From Polyangiaceae bacterium (GTDB lineage: Bacteria; Myxococcota_A; Polyangia; Polyangiales; Polyangiaceae), in the NCBI GenBank assembly GCA_025937895.1, contig JAICQL010000001.1, positions 1-64,000 on the forward strand: a stretch of DNA of 64,000 bases, given 5' to 3'. The translations under genes were made by a program, and so were the position numbers. The notes under the pieces were generated by a model. The model ran no database searches and was not told where the DNA came from. It saw only the letters and a list, made by a program, of their open reading frames with translations. Shown one piece after another: positions 43,477 to 52,152 of the stretch; the first letter of the stretch is position 1; each line of letters opens with the position of its first letter.

Positions 43477-44252
43477 ACTCCTCCGACTTCTTGATGGCCG
43501 CGGGCTTCGTGCGCGCCAGCGCCAGGCGCCGCCGGGCTGCCATCCTGCCCCGTGGATGTAACTGCGCTCGCCCCGCTGGCGGCTTGCGCCGCTCGCTTCT
43601 CAGTCCTGGACGCCTTCATGCTGACCAGCGCGCGCAAGGCGTCGCGCAAGGTACGGTGAGTCTCCACACCGGTGAGGTCCATGCCCATGTGCACGATCGT
43701 CTGTGAGACGTTCGGGTGTACCCCCGACAGCACACAGCGCGCGCCCAGCAGGCGCACCGCCCGGGCCGTACGCAAGAAGTGATCGACAGCCCGCGTATCC
43801 ATCACCTGGATGCCGGTGATGTCCAGGATCACCAGGCTGGCCTTGCAGCGCACGATGGTATTGAGCAACGTGCGCGCCATATCGGCGGCGCGCGCGCTGT
43901 CCATGACGCCGACGATCGGCATGCACAGCACACCGCGCCAGACCTCGAGGATCGGCGTGGTCAGCTCCGCGATGGCGGCCTCTTGCACCTCGATGGCGTG
44001 GATCTTCTGCCGCAGCTCCTCCGAGTAGAGCTCCGAGCGCTTGCGCGCCTCCGCCAGCGAAGCCACCATGTCGTTGAGGCTCGCCGTCAGCGCACCCACT
44101 GGATGGCTCTCCGGATAGCGCAGCTCCAGCGTGGGTACGGTCTCGCCCGCACCCACTCGCTGGAGCACCTCCAGCAACAGCGCGATGTTCTCCAGCAACT
44201 CCGAAGCCATGCCGGGAGCGGGGCGCGCGGTATCCAGGGCCGGGTCTGTCAT
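43473..44252 (-). CDS. RsbR-like STAS protein 1
   Basis: A 259-residue paralogue of the next gene: a helical N-terminal region (about 15-100, with HAMP-like VGALTASLNDMVASLAEA), then STAS (about 105-215) with both RsbR-type Thr positions (VMDTRAVD, NVSQTIVHMG). A low-complexity tail of about 40 residues follows. It starts four bases after the RsbS-like gene and overlaps the second RsbR-like gene, so translation is coupled. Likely a stressosome shell protein. Confidence 0.87.
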   Translation of the reverse strand: MTDPALDTARPAPGMASELLENIALLLEVLQRVGAGETVPTLELRYPESHPVGALTASLNDMVASLAEARKRSELYSEELRQKIHAIEVQEAAIAELTTPILEVWRGVLCMPIVGVMDSARAADMARTLLNTIVRCKASLVILDITGIQVMDTRAVDHFLRTARAVRLLGARCVLSGVHPNVSQTIVHMGMDLTGVETHRTLRDALRALVSMKASRTEKRAAQAASGASAVTSTGQDGSPAAPGAGAHEARGHQEVGGV

Positions 44253-44256
44253 CGCC

Positions 44257-44688
44257 TCACCGATTCTCGGAGATTTGCGCCGTCCCGGCGCCCTGGCGAT
44301 GGCGGCGGATCGCCTTCTGGTCGGGCTTCGCCACGCCCAGCAGCGACAGCGCCCCTTCCAGATCCAGTGAGCTGGTGATGTTGTCCAGGTGCACGCCCAT
44401 GGTCTCCAACGTCAGCGCGATCTCCGGCTTCATGCCGCAGATGACGGTCTGTGCTCCCATCAGCGACGCCGCATCCGAGATCTGCGACAGCACGGAACAC
44501 AGATGGCTGTCGATGATCCACAACCCCGTGATGTCAATGACCAGCCCGGAGGAGCCATCGCGATAGATGCGCTCCAGGACCTCCGACATCAGACGACTGG
44601 CAACGTCATCCGTCATCTCCCCCTGAAGCGGAACCAGCAGCAGGTGCCAGAGCTTGATGATGGGAATGTTGTTGTACGCTTCGTCCAT
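44257..44688 (-). CDS. rsbS: RsbS-like single STAS-domain protein
   Basis: A 143-residue lone STAS domain. DITGLWIIDSHLCSVL places Ser where RsbS is phosphorylated (Ser59 in Bacillus subtilis). EIALTLETMGV corresponds to the second RsbS site region. It lacks a sensor domain, as RsbS does. Gene spacing is three bases from the phosphatase gene and four to the RsbR-like gene. It is expected to bind the RsbT-like kinase inside the stressosome. Confidence 0.85.
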   Translation of the reverse strand: MDEAYNNIPIIKLWHLLLVPLQGEMTDDVASRLMSEVLERIYRDGSSGLVIDITGLWIIDSHLCSVLSQISDAASLMGAQTVICGMKPEIALTLETMGVHLDNITSSLDLEGALSLLGVAKPDQKAIRRHRQGAGTAQISENR

Positions 44689-44691
44689 GGG

Positions 44692-45252
44692 TCACTCGAG
44701 ATCTGCGATGAGCACGGTGGCATCGTCATAGCTGCGGCGGTGGCGCCGCAGCAGCCCGTCGCATGCGAGCTGCGGCGACGCTCCCTGAAACTCGGGAATG
44801 CTGGTCGGATTGGTGAGCCCGTCGGAGAACATCACCAGGCGGCAGGGAGACGCCAGTGTCGTCTTGCAGACACGAAACTTCTGGACGCGGACGCCCAGGA
44901 TCCCGGCCGAAGACACCAGCGGCACGTCCGCCCGTTGTGGCCGGAGCTCCACGTTGCCCACGGAGCAGGCCCACAGCTCCTTGCCCCGGACCAGGCAGAC
45001 GGCTCCTGCGGCGCCCCGCGTCCCGCGCATGGCGTCGTGCAGCGTAGGCATGAGCTGGTCCATGCTCGTGTCGAGCGAGACCTCATTCAGGTAGCGCAGC
45101 GCCGCCAGCGCCGCGAGCTCTGCCTCCGGCCCATGCCCAAGCCCATCGATGACCGCCAAGAGGCTCTGCTCGCGGTCGTCCTGGCGAAAGAACGGCCGAT
45201 CGCCGTTTGCCGACTCGCCCACTTTGGGAAGTGAGGCGTGCCCCACCAGCAT
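44692..45252 (-). CDS. RsbX/SpoIIE-like PP2C phosphatase
   Basis: A 186-residue PP2C-type phosphatase of RsbX size. VIDGLGHGPEAE is the metal-binding Asp-Gly motif, SVGNVELR the following strand, MFSDGLTNPT the second Asp motif and RSYDDATVLIADL the terminal Asp-Asp motif. RsbX resets the stressosome by dephosphorylating RsbR and RsbS. The ATG 45252 starts two bases after the RsbT-like stop. Confidence 0.88.
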   Translation of the reverse strand: MLVGHASLPKVGESANGDRPFFRQDDREQSLLAVIDGLGHGPEAELAALAALRYLNEVSLDTSMDQLMPTLHDAMRGTRGAAGAVCLVRGKELWACSVGNVELRPQRADVPLVSSAGILGVRVQKFRVCKTTLASPCRLVMFSDGLTNPTSIPEFQGASPQLACDGLLRRHRRSYDDATVLIADLE

Positions 45253-45254
45253 CT

Positions 45255-45887
45255 TCAAAGCACTACCTCCGCTACGATGGACGTTCCTCGTGCGCCCGTG
45301 GTGATCTGGAAGCGATCCGCCAGACGCTTGGTTCCCAGCAGGCCCTTGCCGAGCCCGGTGCGGCTCTGATAGCGGCCGCCCATGATTTGATCGAGGTTCG
45401 GAATGCCAGGGCCGTTGTCGATCGCCGTCACCACGATCTGACTGCTGCGCGACTGATTCACGAAGCCGACCTCGATGCTGCCCTGCTGCGCGTACAGAAC
45501 GATGTTGCGCGCCAGCTCGCTGACGATGGTCGTCACTTTCTGCATCGAGAAGGCGCTCGCGCCCGCGTTCTCGCACAATCTCCGCGCCTCCGACCGTGCG
45601 GCGCTGATGTCTGCCTCCCGCTTGAGGTCGATGCGACACGAGCTGGAGTCGGAGCGCGACCGAAAGAACTCCTTGAAGCGCTCGAGAGCGTCGTGCTGCA
45701 TGCGCGGCGCAACGAACAGCTCAATCCCACGGCGCAACGCCGGGCTGCACTTGACCAGCTCCTCGCGGGTCAACGTCGCCTCGGAGAGACCCCGCTCCTG
45801 CAGCACGCGAGCGACTAGGCCGCGGGCGTTCACCCTGGACATGTAACGCTCCAGGACCGCCGTGATCGCTTCGACGTCTTTGTTCAT
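45255..45887 (-). CDS. RsbT-like switch kinase with N-terminal extension
   Basis: A 210-residue protein. Residues about 85-210 match RsbT closely: ITTAISELARNI-like VTTIVSELARNIVLYA, AIDNGPGIPNLDQIM and the TGLGKGLLGTKRLAD lid. Residues 1-84 are an extra, mostly helical domain not found in RsbT, perhaps a regulatory or docking element. RsbT phosphorylates RsbR/RsbS and, once released, activates an output. It is the first gene of the operon, transcribed leftwards. No sigma-B-like gene lies in the window. Confidence 0.87.
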   Translation of the reverse strand: MNKDVEAITAVLERYMSRVNARGLVARVLQERGLSEATLTREELVKCSPALRRGIELFVAPRMQHDALERFKEFFRSRSDSSSCRIDLKREADISAARSEARRLCENAGASAFSMQKVTTIVSELARNIVLYAQQGSIEVGFVNQSRSSQIVVTAIDNGPGIPNLDQIMGGRYQSRTGLGKGLLGTKRLADRFQITTGARGTSIVAEVVL

Positions 45888-46763
45888 CCGCCGCCCCGAG
45901 ACCTCGACAGCTGTTCACGGCGTCCCAGCCCGGGAAGTTTAGATGCAGCCAAATTCCGTAGCCGTTCTGCGCACCCTTGCTGCGCGGCCACGGCGCACAC
46001 GTAGCCCTACAGGCCGCGTGAAGCTGGGTTGGCACCGGCCCCTGCAGGATGTGTCCTCGCCAGCGGACAGCCTCCCGCCCTCCGAATCGTGTCTCTCGTC
46101 CACTCTGCAGGACACCTCGCCGAGCGTTCTCAGCGCCACACGGTTCGGCGCAGCGAGCCCGCTTCACCGCGTCCGCGGCAGACACGCTGGCGGCAGCCAC
46201 GGCTCGCGGAGGCTGAATTTGTGCCATATCGTGCGCCCGCGGTGTCCCACCGCCTGGCGCAACCCGAGTGATACGACCAGGCGAGCTAACCCCTAAGGGT
46301 GTCTTGCCACACTAAATCACTCGTGAGACAGTGGCTCTTGGTGGGTGAGCATGAGCGGGATGAACGCAAAGCTCTGCGCGCGAGCATGACTGGAGGCAGG
46401 ATTGTCCGCACGGGGTCGAGTTGTTTCATCGGCTGTAACACAACTTCGGCTAGCCCATTTTGGCCACCTCGTTTGCCGGCGCCGTCTCGGGGCTGCCCGG
46501 CACGACATCGTCTACTCAGACGGCGTATGAGAGACACGAGATCAGCAACCACAGGGCATCCTTGCGGCGTTGCTGTTCTCGCCAGTGGCCCGCTCCGTCG
46601 CCGGGCATCTTCGCCGGCGCTCCCTCGAGCCTGGGGCAGCGCCGGGCCTCCTGATTGACTTTCCGAGGCGGCGGGGGGCCTTCGCGCGCTCCGATGCCCA
46701 CTGACAACCGTGACTGAAGGCCTCCGTGTTTACGCCACACGCTGGCCGAAAGGATGGACTTGC
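45888..46763. other. long divergent intergenic region
   Basis: About 880 bases separate the stressosome operon (leftwards) from the IDO-fusion gene (rightwards). Short open frames occur on both strands, but none shows a domain, a good ribosome site or the expected codon bias. Around 46290-46440 the sequence is somewhat richer in A/T. Promoters for both transcription units should be here. Confidence 0.5.
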
Positions 46764-49652
46764 ATGCTGCGTTCCACGCCGATCGAGCGTTCTATCCAGC
46801 GGACCGCCTCCTCGAATGGGCTGCTGGGTAGTGTGTCAGAGGCACACGGGTTGATGCCGGCGACGGCGCCGAGCACCAAGTTGCCGGAGCCACTCTCCTT
46901 CATCGACGAGTGCCTCGCCGAGCTCCCGAGGCTTCTTCGCAAGGGTCGAGTGTGCCGCCGACTGATGGAGCTACCCGTGGTTTCGGATGCCGAAATTCGG
47001 CGGCTCGACTGCGAGGGCAAGCTGCGGCTCAGCATGGCGTACGGCTTCTTCGCGTACTCCTTCCGTTACGCTTGGGAGCACGGTCGCGAGCGGCTACTGC
47101 ACGACGGCGAGCCCTGGGCCAGCGCGCCACCCGCTGCCGGAGAGGATCCGTGCGCACCTGCCTCGGGCACGATCGCCAGGATACGCCGGAACATCATGCT
47201 CCCCTGGCGCACGCTCTGGCAGGAAATGGGCCGTACGCAGCCCTGCTTTGAAGGCGACTTCTTCACGCGGAACTTTCGTGCGACAGGAGCCTACGGGGGC
47301 GGCTCGAGCGTCGGTCAGGACAGCTGCGAGCTCGCGTTTCGAATGTTTGACAGTGAAACGGAGCGCGTCTTCTTCCTGGGTGTGCAGGAGGTGACGGCTC
47401 GCTTCAACTGCCTGCCTGCGCTCGTGCGCATGCAGCGCGCGATGGCTCGGGGTGAGCACGAGGCAGTCGCCGCAGCGGTCGATGAGATCACGGTCCTCTG
47501 GGGGCGCGTGGTCGAGGACGTGTTCATGCGCTTTGATACGCGCATCGATCCCGCGGATTGGGCGGCCACCGTCGGCACCTGGACGGCGTCCCCGCTGCCC
47601 GGGCGCGACGGGTTCTCCGGCATGTTTTTTCCTGCGTTTCACATGCTGGACGTGCTGCTGGGGCGCGTCCGCTATGGGACCACGATGGGAAAGCTGATCG
47701 CCCACACCCGAGGGGAGCTGCTGCCCGCCTGGCAAGATCTGTTCGCCGCCATCGGCGAGGCTGACTTGCGCTCGTATTGCGAGCAGCACGGTCGCGAGTT
47801 TCCCGAGCTCCTGCGTGCCCTCGTTCGCCTGCAGGATGCCTATCAGCACTTCTTTCTGGTGCACCGGCGCAAGGTGTTCGCCTTCGAGTATCAGGGCATC
47901 GTCACCGGTCGAAATTCCACGAACGCCGGCATCGCCGTGAACATCAAGGACCGCACCGTGGAATCGGTCTTCAGCTTGGCCACTTGGAACGAGATCGACG
48001 ATCTCTTGCTGGAGAGCGGAAGAGAGCGGCCCCTCGAGCGGCTGGCAGCGGGCCCGAAATGCCCGTTCTCGGGCGCAGCTCTGGCCGACGACGCCCCGAA
48101 GGCGTTCCCCCCTGCGATTGCAACGGGCTGCCCATTTGGGGCAAGCGCCGGCGCCGGGAGCGCAGGCGCAGCCCCGGCACAGGTGTCGTTGCCCGCCTGG
48201 CGGCCCTTGCCGGGCGCTGAGTATCCGGGCCTTCACGGGCTGGAGCTCGACTCGCTGCCCGTACCCCCACAGGTGGGCGATCGGCTGGCGCTCTGGCTCG
48301 ATCCCGACGGAAAGGAAAAGGTCGAGGGTGACTTCATGGGGTCGCTGCGGCCTCCCTATCTGGTCCGCACCGCAGCCGCCGTCGGGCAACTGCACGGAGT
48401 TCAGCTCCTGCGGGGGATATTCGCTCGCGAGCCCGGCGCTGGGCCGCACGCGGACCACACGCGCGATGCGCCGGTACTGCTCATCGCGCAGGGGCGCCAC
48501 TCGGTGCTGGCGTCGACCTTGATCGAGCACGTTCGCTCCGAGCTCTTCGTGCTGCTCGAGGCACCCCCGTCCGAGAAAGCCCTGCTGGCACGGTTAGGGG
48601 TGCCAGCCGACGCGGTGACGACCGTCTCGGACCTCAGCCAAGCTTCCGTGGACGACGTATCGGAGGCGTGCGGCCATTCGCGCAGCACGCTTCGTGCGCT
48701 GCGCGACCGCTCGTTGATCTATGTGTCGGGCTCCCCCGAGTTCGTGAAGCGCGCGAACGCCTGGCTCGCTTCCGCGTTCCTCGAGCCGCAGGAGCCCATC
48801 ACTGCGTTCTTGTCGGAGCTCCGCGAGTCCAAGCGCTACCGCCCGATGGTCCAGGCCGGTTCTGCAGCCGCCGAGGAGAACTCGGTCATGTATCCGTGGG
48901 ACGTCATCGGCGCGAGGCGTTATCCGCTGCGCGTGGTCCTGAACGGCAGGGTCCTGGATCTCACGCAATTTCAGGCCGTACACTACGGCGGCACCCCGAT
49001 CTTGCGGATGCTGGCCGGCACCGACGTGAGCGCAGAGTTTTCACGCGCCCATCCTCAGCAGCAGATCCGCATGCCGGACGTATACGCGGTGGCCTCCTTT
49101 CGCGTCCCCGCAGGGCTGGAGCGGCTGACTCGCCTGAGCTTCATGATTGCACGTTCTGCGAACGTGCTGAATCTACTCGACGACATGCTGGCGCCTTACG
49201 GCGCTCACGCGCGGCCCCGAACGCAGCGCCTGTGCCGCGTGCTGGAGACGCTCGATGTGGAGACGCTCTGGTCCACACGGCTCGCTCGCGCCCTTGGCGG
49301 TGATATCCAGCCGGCGATTCAGGAGGCGCTGAGGGCAAATCACGCGCTCGCGCTGGTGACGCTGGAGAACAGCTTGCGGAGCTCCGAGCTGACCGATCTC
49401 TCGGCAACGTTTGCCGCGCAATACACGAGCCTCTACGAGGACGTGCTGCAGAACCTCGTCCGAGGTCTGCGCGAAAGCGTCACTGCCGTGAACCGTCCGC
49501 TCGATCGCAAGGCGCTGGCCCGTTGTTTTGGCCGGCATGTACAGATCTTGCTGGAGCGCGGCGCCCGGCGCTCGGCGCAAGATCCCCAGGTTGCCAGGGT
49601 TCAGCCCTGGGACGCGGAGACCGCGCCCGTGGTGCCCGAGGCCCTCGCCTGA
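46764..49652 (+). CDS. IDO/PrnB-like heme domain fused to reductase-like and cytochrome b5 domains
   Basis: A protein of about 962 residues with a multi-domain plan. Residues about 50-430 resemble indoleamine 2,3-dioxygenase-type heme enzymes (helical blocks, MFFPAFHMLDVLLG, and candidate proximal His367 in LVHRRKVFAFEY). A linker follows with two Cys-Pro motifs (CPF at 433 and 456). The segment about 470-675 weakly resembles an NAD(P)H/flavin reductase (APVLLIAQG, IYVSGSPEFVKRA). Residues about 720-770 are a cytochrome b5 domain with ligands His740 (HYGG) and His763. The C-terminus is helical. Cytochrome b5 and its reductase are IDO electron donors, so self-sufficient activation is plausible. 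ATG 46764 has an AAGGA site; GTG 46710 is possible. Confidence 0.72.
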   Translation: MLRSTPIERSIQRTASSNGLLGSVSEAHGLMPATAPSTKLPEPLSFIDECLAELPRLLRKGRVCRRLMELPVVSDAEIRRLDCEGKLRLSMAYGFFAYSFRYAWEHGRERLLHDGEPWASAPPAAGEDPCAPASGTIARIRRNIMLPWRTLWQEMGRTQPCFEGDFFTRNFRATGAYGGGSSVGQDSCELAFRMFDSETERVFFLGVQEVTARFNCLPALVRMQRAMARGEHEAVAAAVDEITVLWGRVVEDVFMRFDTRIDPADWAATVGTWTASPLPGRDGFSGMFFPAFHMLDVLLGRVRYGTTMGKLIAHTRGELLPAWQDLFAAIGEADLRSYCEQHGREFPELLRALVRLQDAYQHFFLVHRRKVFAFEYQGIVTGRNSTNAGIAVNIKDRTVESVFSLATWNEIDDLLLESGRERPLERLAAGPKCPFSGAALADDAPKAFPPAIATGCPFGASAGAGSAGAAPAQVSLPAWRPLPGAEYPGLHGLELDSLPVPPQVGDRLALWLDPDGKEKVEGDFMGSLRPPYLVRTAAAVGQLHGVQLLRGIFAREPGAGPHADHTRDAPVLLIAQGRHSVLASTLIEHVRSELFVLLEAPPSEKALLARLGVPADAVTTVSDLSQASVDDVSEACGHSRSTLRALRDRSLIYVSGSPEFVKRANAWLASAFLEPQEPITAFLSELRESKRYRPMVQAGSAAAEENSVMYPWDVIGARRYPLRVVLNGRVLDLTQFQAVHYGGTPILRMLAGTDVSAEFSRAHPQQQIRMPDVYAVASFRVPAGLERLTRLSFMIARSANVLNLLDDMLAPYGAHARPRTQRLCRVLETLDVETLWSTRLARALGGDIQPAIQEALRANHALALVTLENSLRSSELTDLSATFAAQYTSLYEDVLQNLVRGLRESVTAVNRPLDRKALARCFGRHVQILLERGARRSAQDPQVARVQPWDAETAPVVPEALA

Positions 49653-49750
49653 GGCGCCGGTGCAGGAGTGGGCATCGCAGCAGCGATGCCCTCACTGCCC
49701 GGCAGAGCTCTTCGGCGGGCGCGTCGTGTGCCGCCGCGCCCGCCCTGCTC

Positions 49751-50335
49751 TCACGCCCGCCAGGTCAGCTCGAAGGTGGCGCCATCCTCGCTCGGCTTCT
49801 CGGGTGACCAGCCCTGGACGGTGACGGACTCCACCGTCTTGCCGATCGCCCCGAGCCCAAAGCTGACAAAGCCGGCCGCCGTGCAGACGGCATGCTTGTA
49901 GCCTTGCATGCCCGAGGTAGCGAACCTGACAGAGTGATCGTCGAGGTTCTCGACCACGAGCTTGCCTCCGCTGCAGTCACGACGCCACAGGTCGGGCACC
50001 TTCTTCACGAGCAGCTGGGTCGACATCATCTTCATGAAAAGCTTTAGGAAGGTGTTCGTGGCTTCCATGGCCACGTGGGTGCCGCATTTGATGAGCAACT
50101 CCTTCGAGCGCTCCCCCCCGTCGCCAGCTTTCGAGATCGCGTCGAGCGCCTCCGAGAACACCGAAACAGGACACCAGTCGGCGGACTTCAGCGTCTCCAG
50201 TAGATGCCGGGCCTGCGGTGAGAAGGCGGCAATGGCCCGCTTTGCTTCCTGCTCTCCCACCGTCTGGCGCAGGTAATCGACAGCTGAAACGAACATGTAA
50301 CCGCGGACATTGAAGTCTAGCGACTGCTCACCCAT
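49751..50335 (-). CDS. DUF2378/TIGR02265-like myxobacterial protein
   Basis: A 194-residue soluble protein. The order of blocks fits the Myxococcales-restricted TIGR02265/DUF2378 family: an N-terminal FNVRGYMFVSAVDYL strand-helix, a Ser/Pro helix with W, a long middle helix with Phe-Leu-Lys-Leu-Phe, a C..GKLVVENL strand pair, and a final FELTW strand. Function of that family is unknown; a V4R-like ligand-binding fold has been suggested for similar proteins. ATG 50335 is preceded by GGGAGG. It converges with the IDO fusion gene. Confidence 0.6.
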   Translation of the reverse strand: MGEQSLDFNVRGYMFVSAVDYLRQTVGEQEAKRAIAAFSPQARHLLETLKSADWCPVSVFSEALDAISKAGDGGERSKELLIKCGTHVAMEATNTFLKLFMKMMSTQLLVKKVPDLWRRDCSGGKLVVENLDDHSVRFATSGMQGYKHAVCTAAGFVSFGLGAIGKTVESVTVQGWSPEKPSEDGATFELTWRA

Positions 50336-50740
50336 ACCTGAGATCCTCCCTCGTGCAACTCTGGCATACTTTGCCATTTGTCGCTTCCGGGGAGCAGCGC
50401 GGGCGCCGATTTCGGTGTGCCTCGGCCCCACATTCGCGGCCTACCAGCAGCTCACTGCCCAAAGAGCCGAGGGGCTGCGGGTGCGATGCGCCGCAACCCA
50501 CGCGCTCAACGCACAGCGCACGGGACGCATCGAGCATCGAGCATCGATGCACCGAACGGCGATGCGCCAGCACGATTGCGAGAGGGATCGGAGCGCTCAT
50601 CCTTCCGGGGTGAGTACCAGGCTGGGCAGGGAGCATTGCACAGCCCCCGGAGCGGTTGTTATCGTGTAGTCCCGTTCGCGACGCATCCGAGCGCGACTCG
50701 TGCGGCGTGCTCGAGACCGAACGGTGATCGAAGGAGACAC
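50336..50740. other. divergent intergenic region, 50.3-50.7 kb
   Basis: This 405-base region lies between the DUF2378-like gene (leftwards) and the HDO gene (rightwards). No gene is supported. The HDO gene has a good AAGGAG site at its end. Short CATCGAGCATCGA-type repeats occur near 50527-50545. I see no clear promoter boxes. Confidence 0.5.
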
Positions 50741-51457
50741 ATGCGACAGGTGTTGGCCAGCATAGATGCGCGAACGGAGACGTTCGCCCGGCTCACGTAT
50801 TTCCGTCTGCTAGAGCGTCCGGGGGCACGCTCCGACGTCGAGATCATGGCACGAGGGCTCTCGTTTTTCGTGATGAGCTTTCAGGACATGCTGCGGCTCA
50901 ATGCCAGGCTGATCAGCGATCCCGAGCTGAAACAGCTGGCCCTGGGCCAGCGCAAGGATGACGCCGGACATGACCTGTGGTTCTTGCATGACATTCAGAA
51001 GCTGAGTCTCGAGCCAGACCTGCGCTGGTTGTTCAGCAAGCGTCACGAGCAGACCAGGGATACGTCGTACGAGATCATCTCGCAGATCCTCACTGCCCGG
51101 AGCGATGCGGCCCGGCTCACCGTTGGGCTGGCGCTGGAGGCCACGGGCGGCGTCTACTTCAGCCGAGTGTACCGCTTCTTCTCCAGCTTCGGCCTGAGCG
51201 ACGGCTTTCAGTTCTTCTCCCGGCACCACTGGGACGCAGAGCAATCGCACGACTTACACGAGAGCCAGCTCCTCGAGCAGCTGCTGGCGCTGGAGCTCGC
51301 CCCCGAGGTGCGGAGCCAGGCACTGGCCGCGGCAGCATCCACATTCGAGGCGATCACGCGCATGTGTGAGGATCTATCCAGCAAGATGCTGGAGGCCAGG
51401 GCCCGCCAGGGCTTTCAGCCCTCGAGCGCGCTGGAGATCCAGCAGGGCTCGGCGTAG
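50741..51457 (+). CDS. heme-oxygenase-like di-metal (HDO-type) protein 1
   Basis: A 238-residue all-helical protein with the ligand pattern of heme-oxygenase-like diiron proteins: Asp74-x-x-His77 (DDAGH), Glu133 (ALEATGG) and His163-x3-Glu167-x2-His170 (HHWDAEQSH). The same spacing recurs in the product at 57092. HDO enzymes (UndA, BesC, SznF, CADD) catalyse oxidative C-C or N-oxygenation chemistry. The substrate here is unknown. AAGGAG lies five bases before the ATG. It is followed by a terminator-like hairpin and an orphan-family gene, inside the halogenase neighbourhood. Confidence 0.68.
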   Translation: MRQVLASIDARTETFARLTYFRLLERPGARSDVEIMARGLSFFVMSFQDMLRLNARLISDPELKQLALGQRKDDAGHDLWFLHDIQKLSLEPDLRWLFSKRHEQTRDTSYEIISQILTARSDAARLTVGLALEATGGVYFSRVYRFFSSFGLSDGFQFFSRHHWDAEQSHDLHESQLLEQLLALELAPEVRSQALAAAASTFEAITRMCEDLSSKMLEARARQGFQPSSALEIQQGSA

Positions 51458-51463
51458 CGCGTT

Positions 51464-51492
51464 CGGCGCCTGAGCTACCTTTCCAGGCGCCG
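51464..51492 (+). terminator. hairpin after HDO gene 1
   Basis: Arms CGGCGCCTG and CAGGCGCCG, nine base pairs, around an 11-base loop. It starts seven bases after the HDO stop. No T-run follows, which is common in high-GC genomes. Function as a terminator is inferred. Confidence 0.5.
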
Positions 51493-51597
51493 CTGTCCCT
51501 GCGGCAGCTCGCCGCTTTGGCACGTTCACCCACACGGCACCCACTGGGGTGACGCGCAGGCGGTCAACGGACCAGCCCAGCAACCGTTTCTGAGCTC

Positions 51598-52152
51598 ATG
51601 GGCAAAGTGAACCTGGCGGCGAGTGCGGCTCAGTCGGTGAGGTTTGAGACCCTGGGCGTCAAGCTCTTCCGCAGAGACTTTGCGTCCTCGTACGGTTGGT
51701 GGGGAAACATGGCCGTCGTGCTGGGTCGGCAGCCGCCAGACGCAGCACACGTCGTCAACTATCGCTCCTGTGTGCTCGAGCTGCACAAGCAGTTTCCGCA
51801 GGGCGTGGGCCTCATCACCGTCGTCAAAGACACGTCTGCGCCGAGCGCCAGCGGCCGCGACGCGATGCTGGCGATGTTCCGGGAGCTCTGGCCGCTGATG
51901 ACGGCGGCGCTGTTCGTGCCCAACGCCGAGGGCTTCAAGGCTGCCGTACTGCGCAGCGTGATGAGCGGGCTGGTCCTCGCCACCGGGCAGCGCGACCGCG
52001 TGCGCGTGGAGCGCTCCGTGCCTGCGGGCATGCCGTGGTTTGCCGGCAAGCTTCTGGGCGACCGTGGCGACGCTCAGCAGAAGCTGCTGCATTCGGGCAT
52101 TCAGCGCTTCTGCGAGGCAGAGTCCAGCCCCATCAGCCCACGCGCGCTCTGA
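51598..52152 (+). CDS. small orphan-family protein B (GF[KR]A..RS family)
   Basis: A 184-residue member of the same unnamed family as 10887 and 56579. Conserved blocks are LITVVKDTSAPSASGRD (strand, turn, helix) and VPNAEGFKAAVLRSVMSG, then a Val/Arg-rich strand and a PWF end. The N-terminal 30 residues differ between members. No signal peptide or catalytic signature is visible. It is positioned between HDO gene 1 and the halogenase on the same strand. Possibly a partner or sensor protein; function unknown. Confidence 0.6.
   Translation: MGKVNLAASAAQSVRFETLGVKLFRRDFASSYGWWGNMAVVLGRQPPDAAHVVNYRSCVLELHKQFPQGVGLITVVKDTSAPSASGRDAMLAMFRELWPLMTAALFVPNAEGFKAAVLRSVMSGLVLATGQRDRVRVERSVPAGMPWFAGKLLGDRGDAQQKLLHSGIQRFCEAESSPISPRAL

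Noticed and set aside
46029-46658. short frames of 60-120 codons in the divergent region
   Set aside because: Arg/Ser/Pro-rich, no ribosome site, no similarity to a known family, and overlapping on both strands.
50366-50379. sigma-54 promoter-like TGGCA...TTTGC
   Set aside because: Only eight bases separate GG and GC; the invariant spacing is ten.
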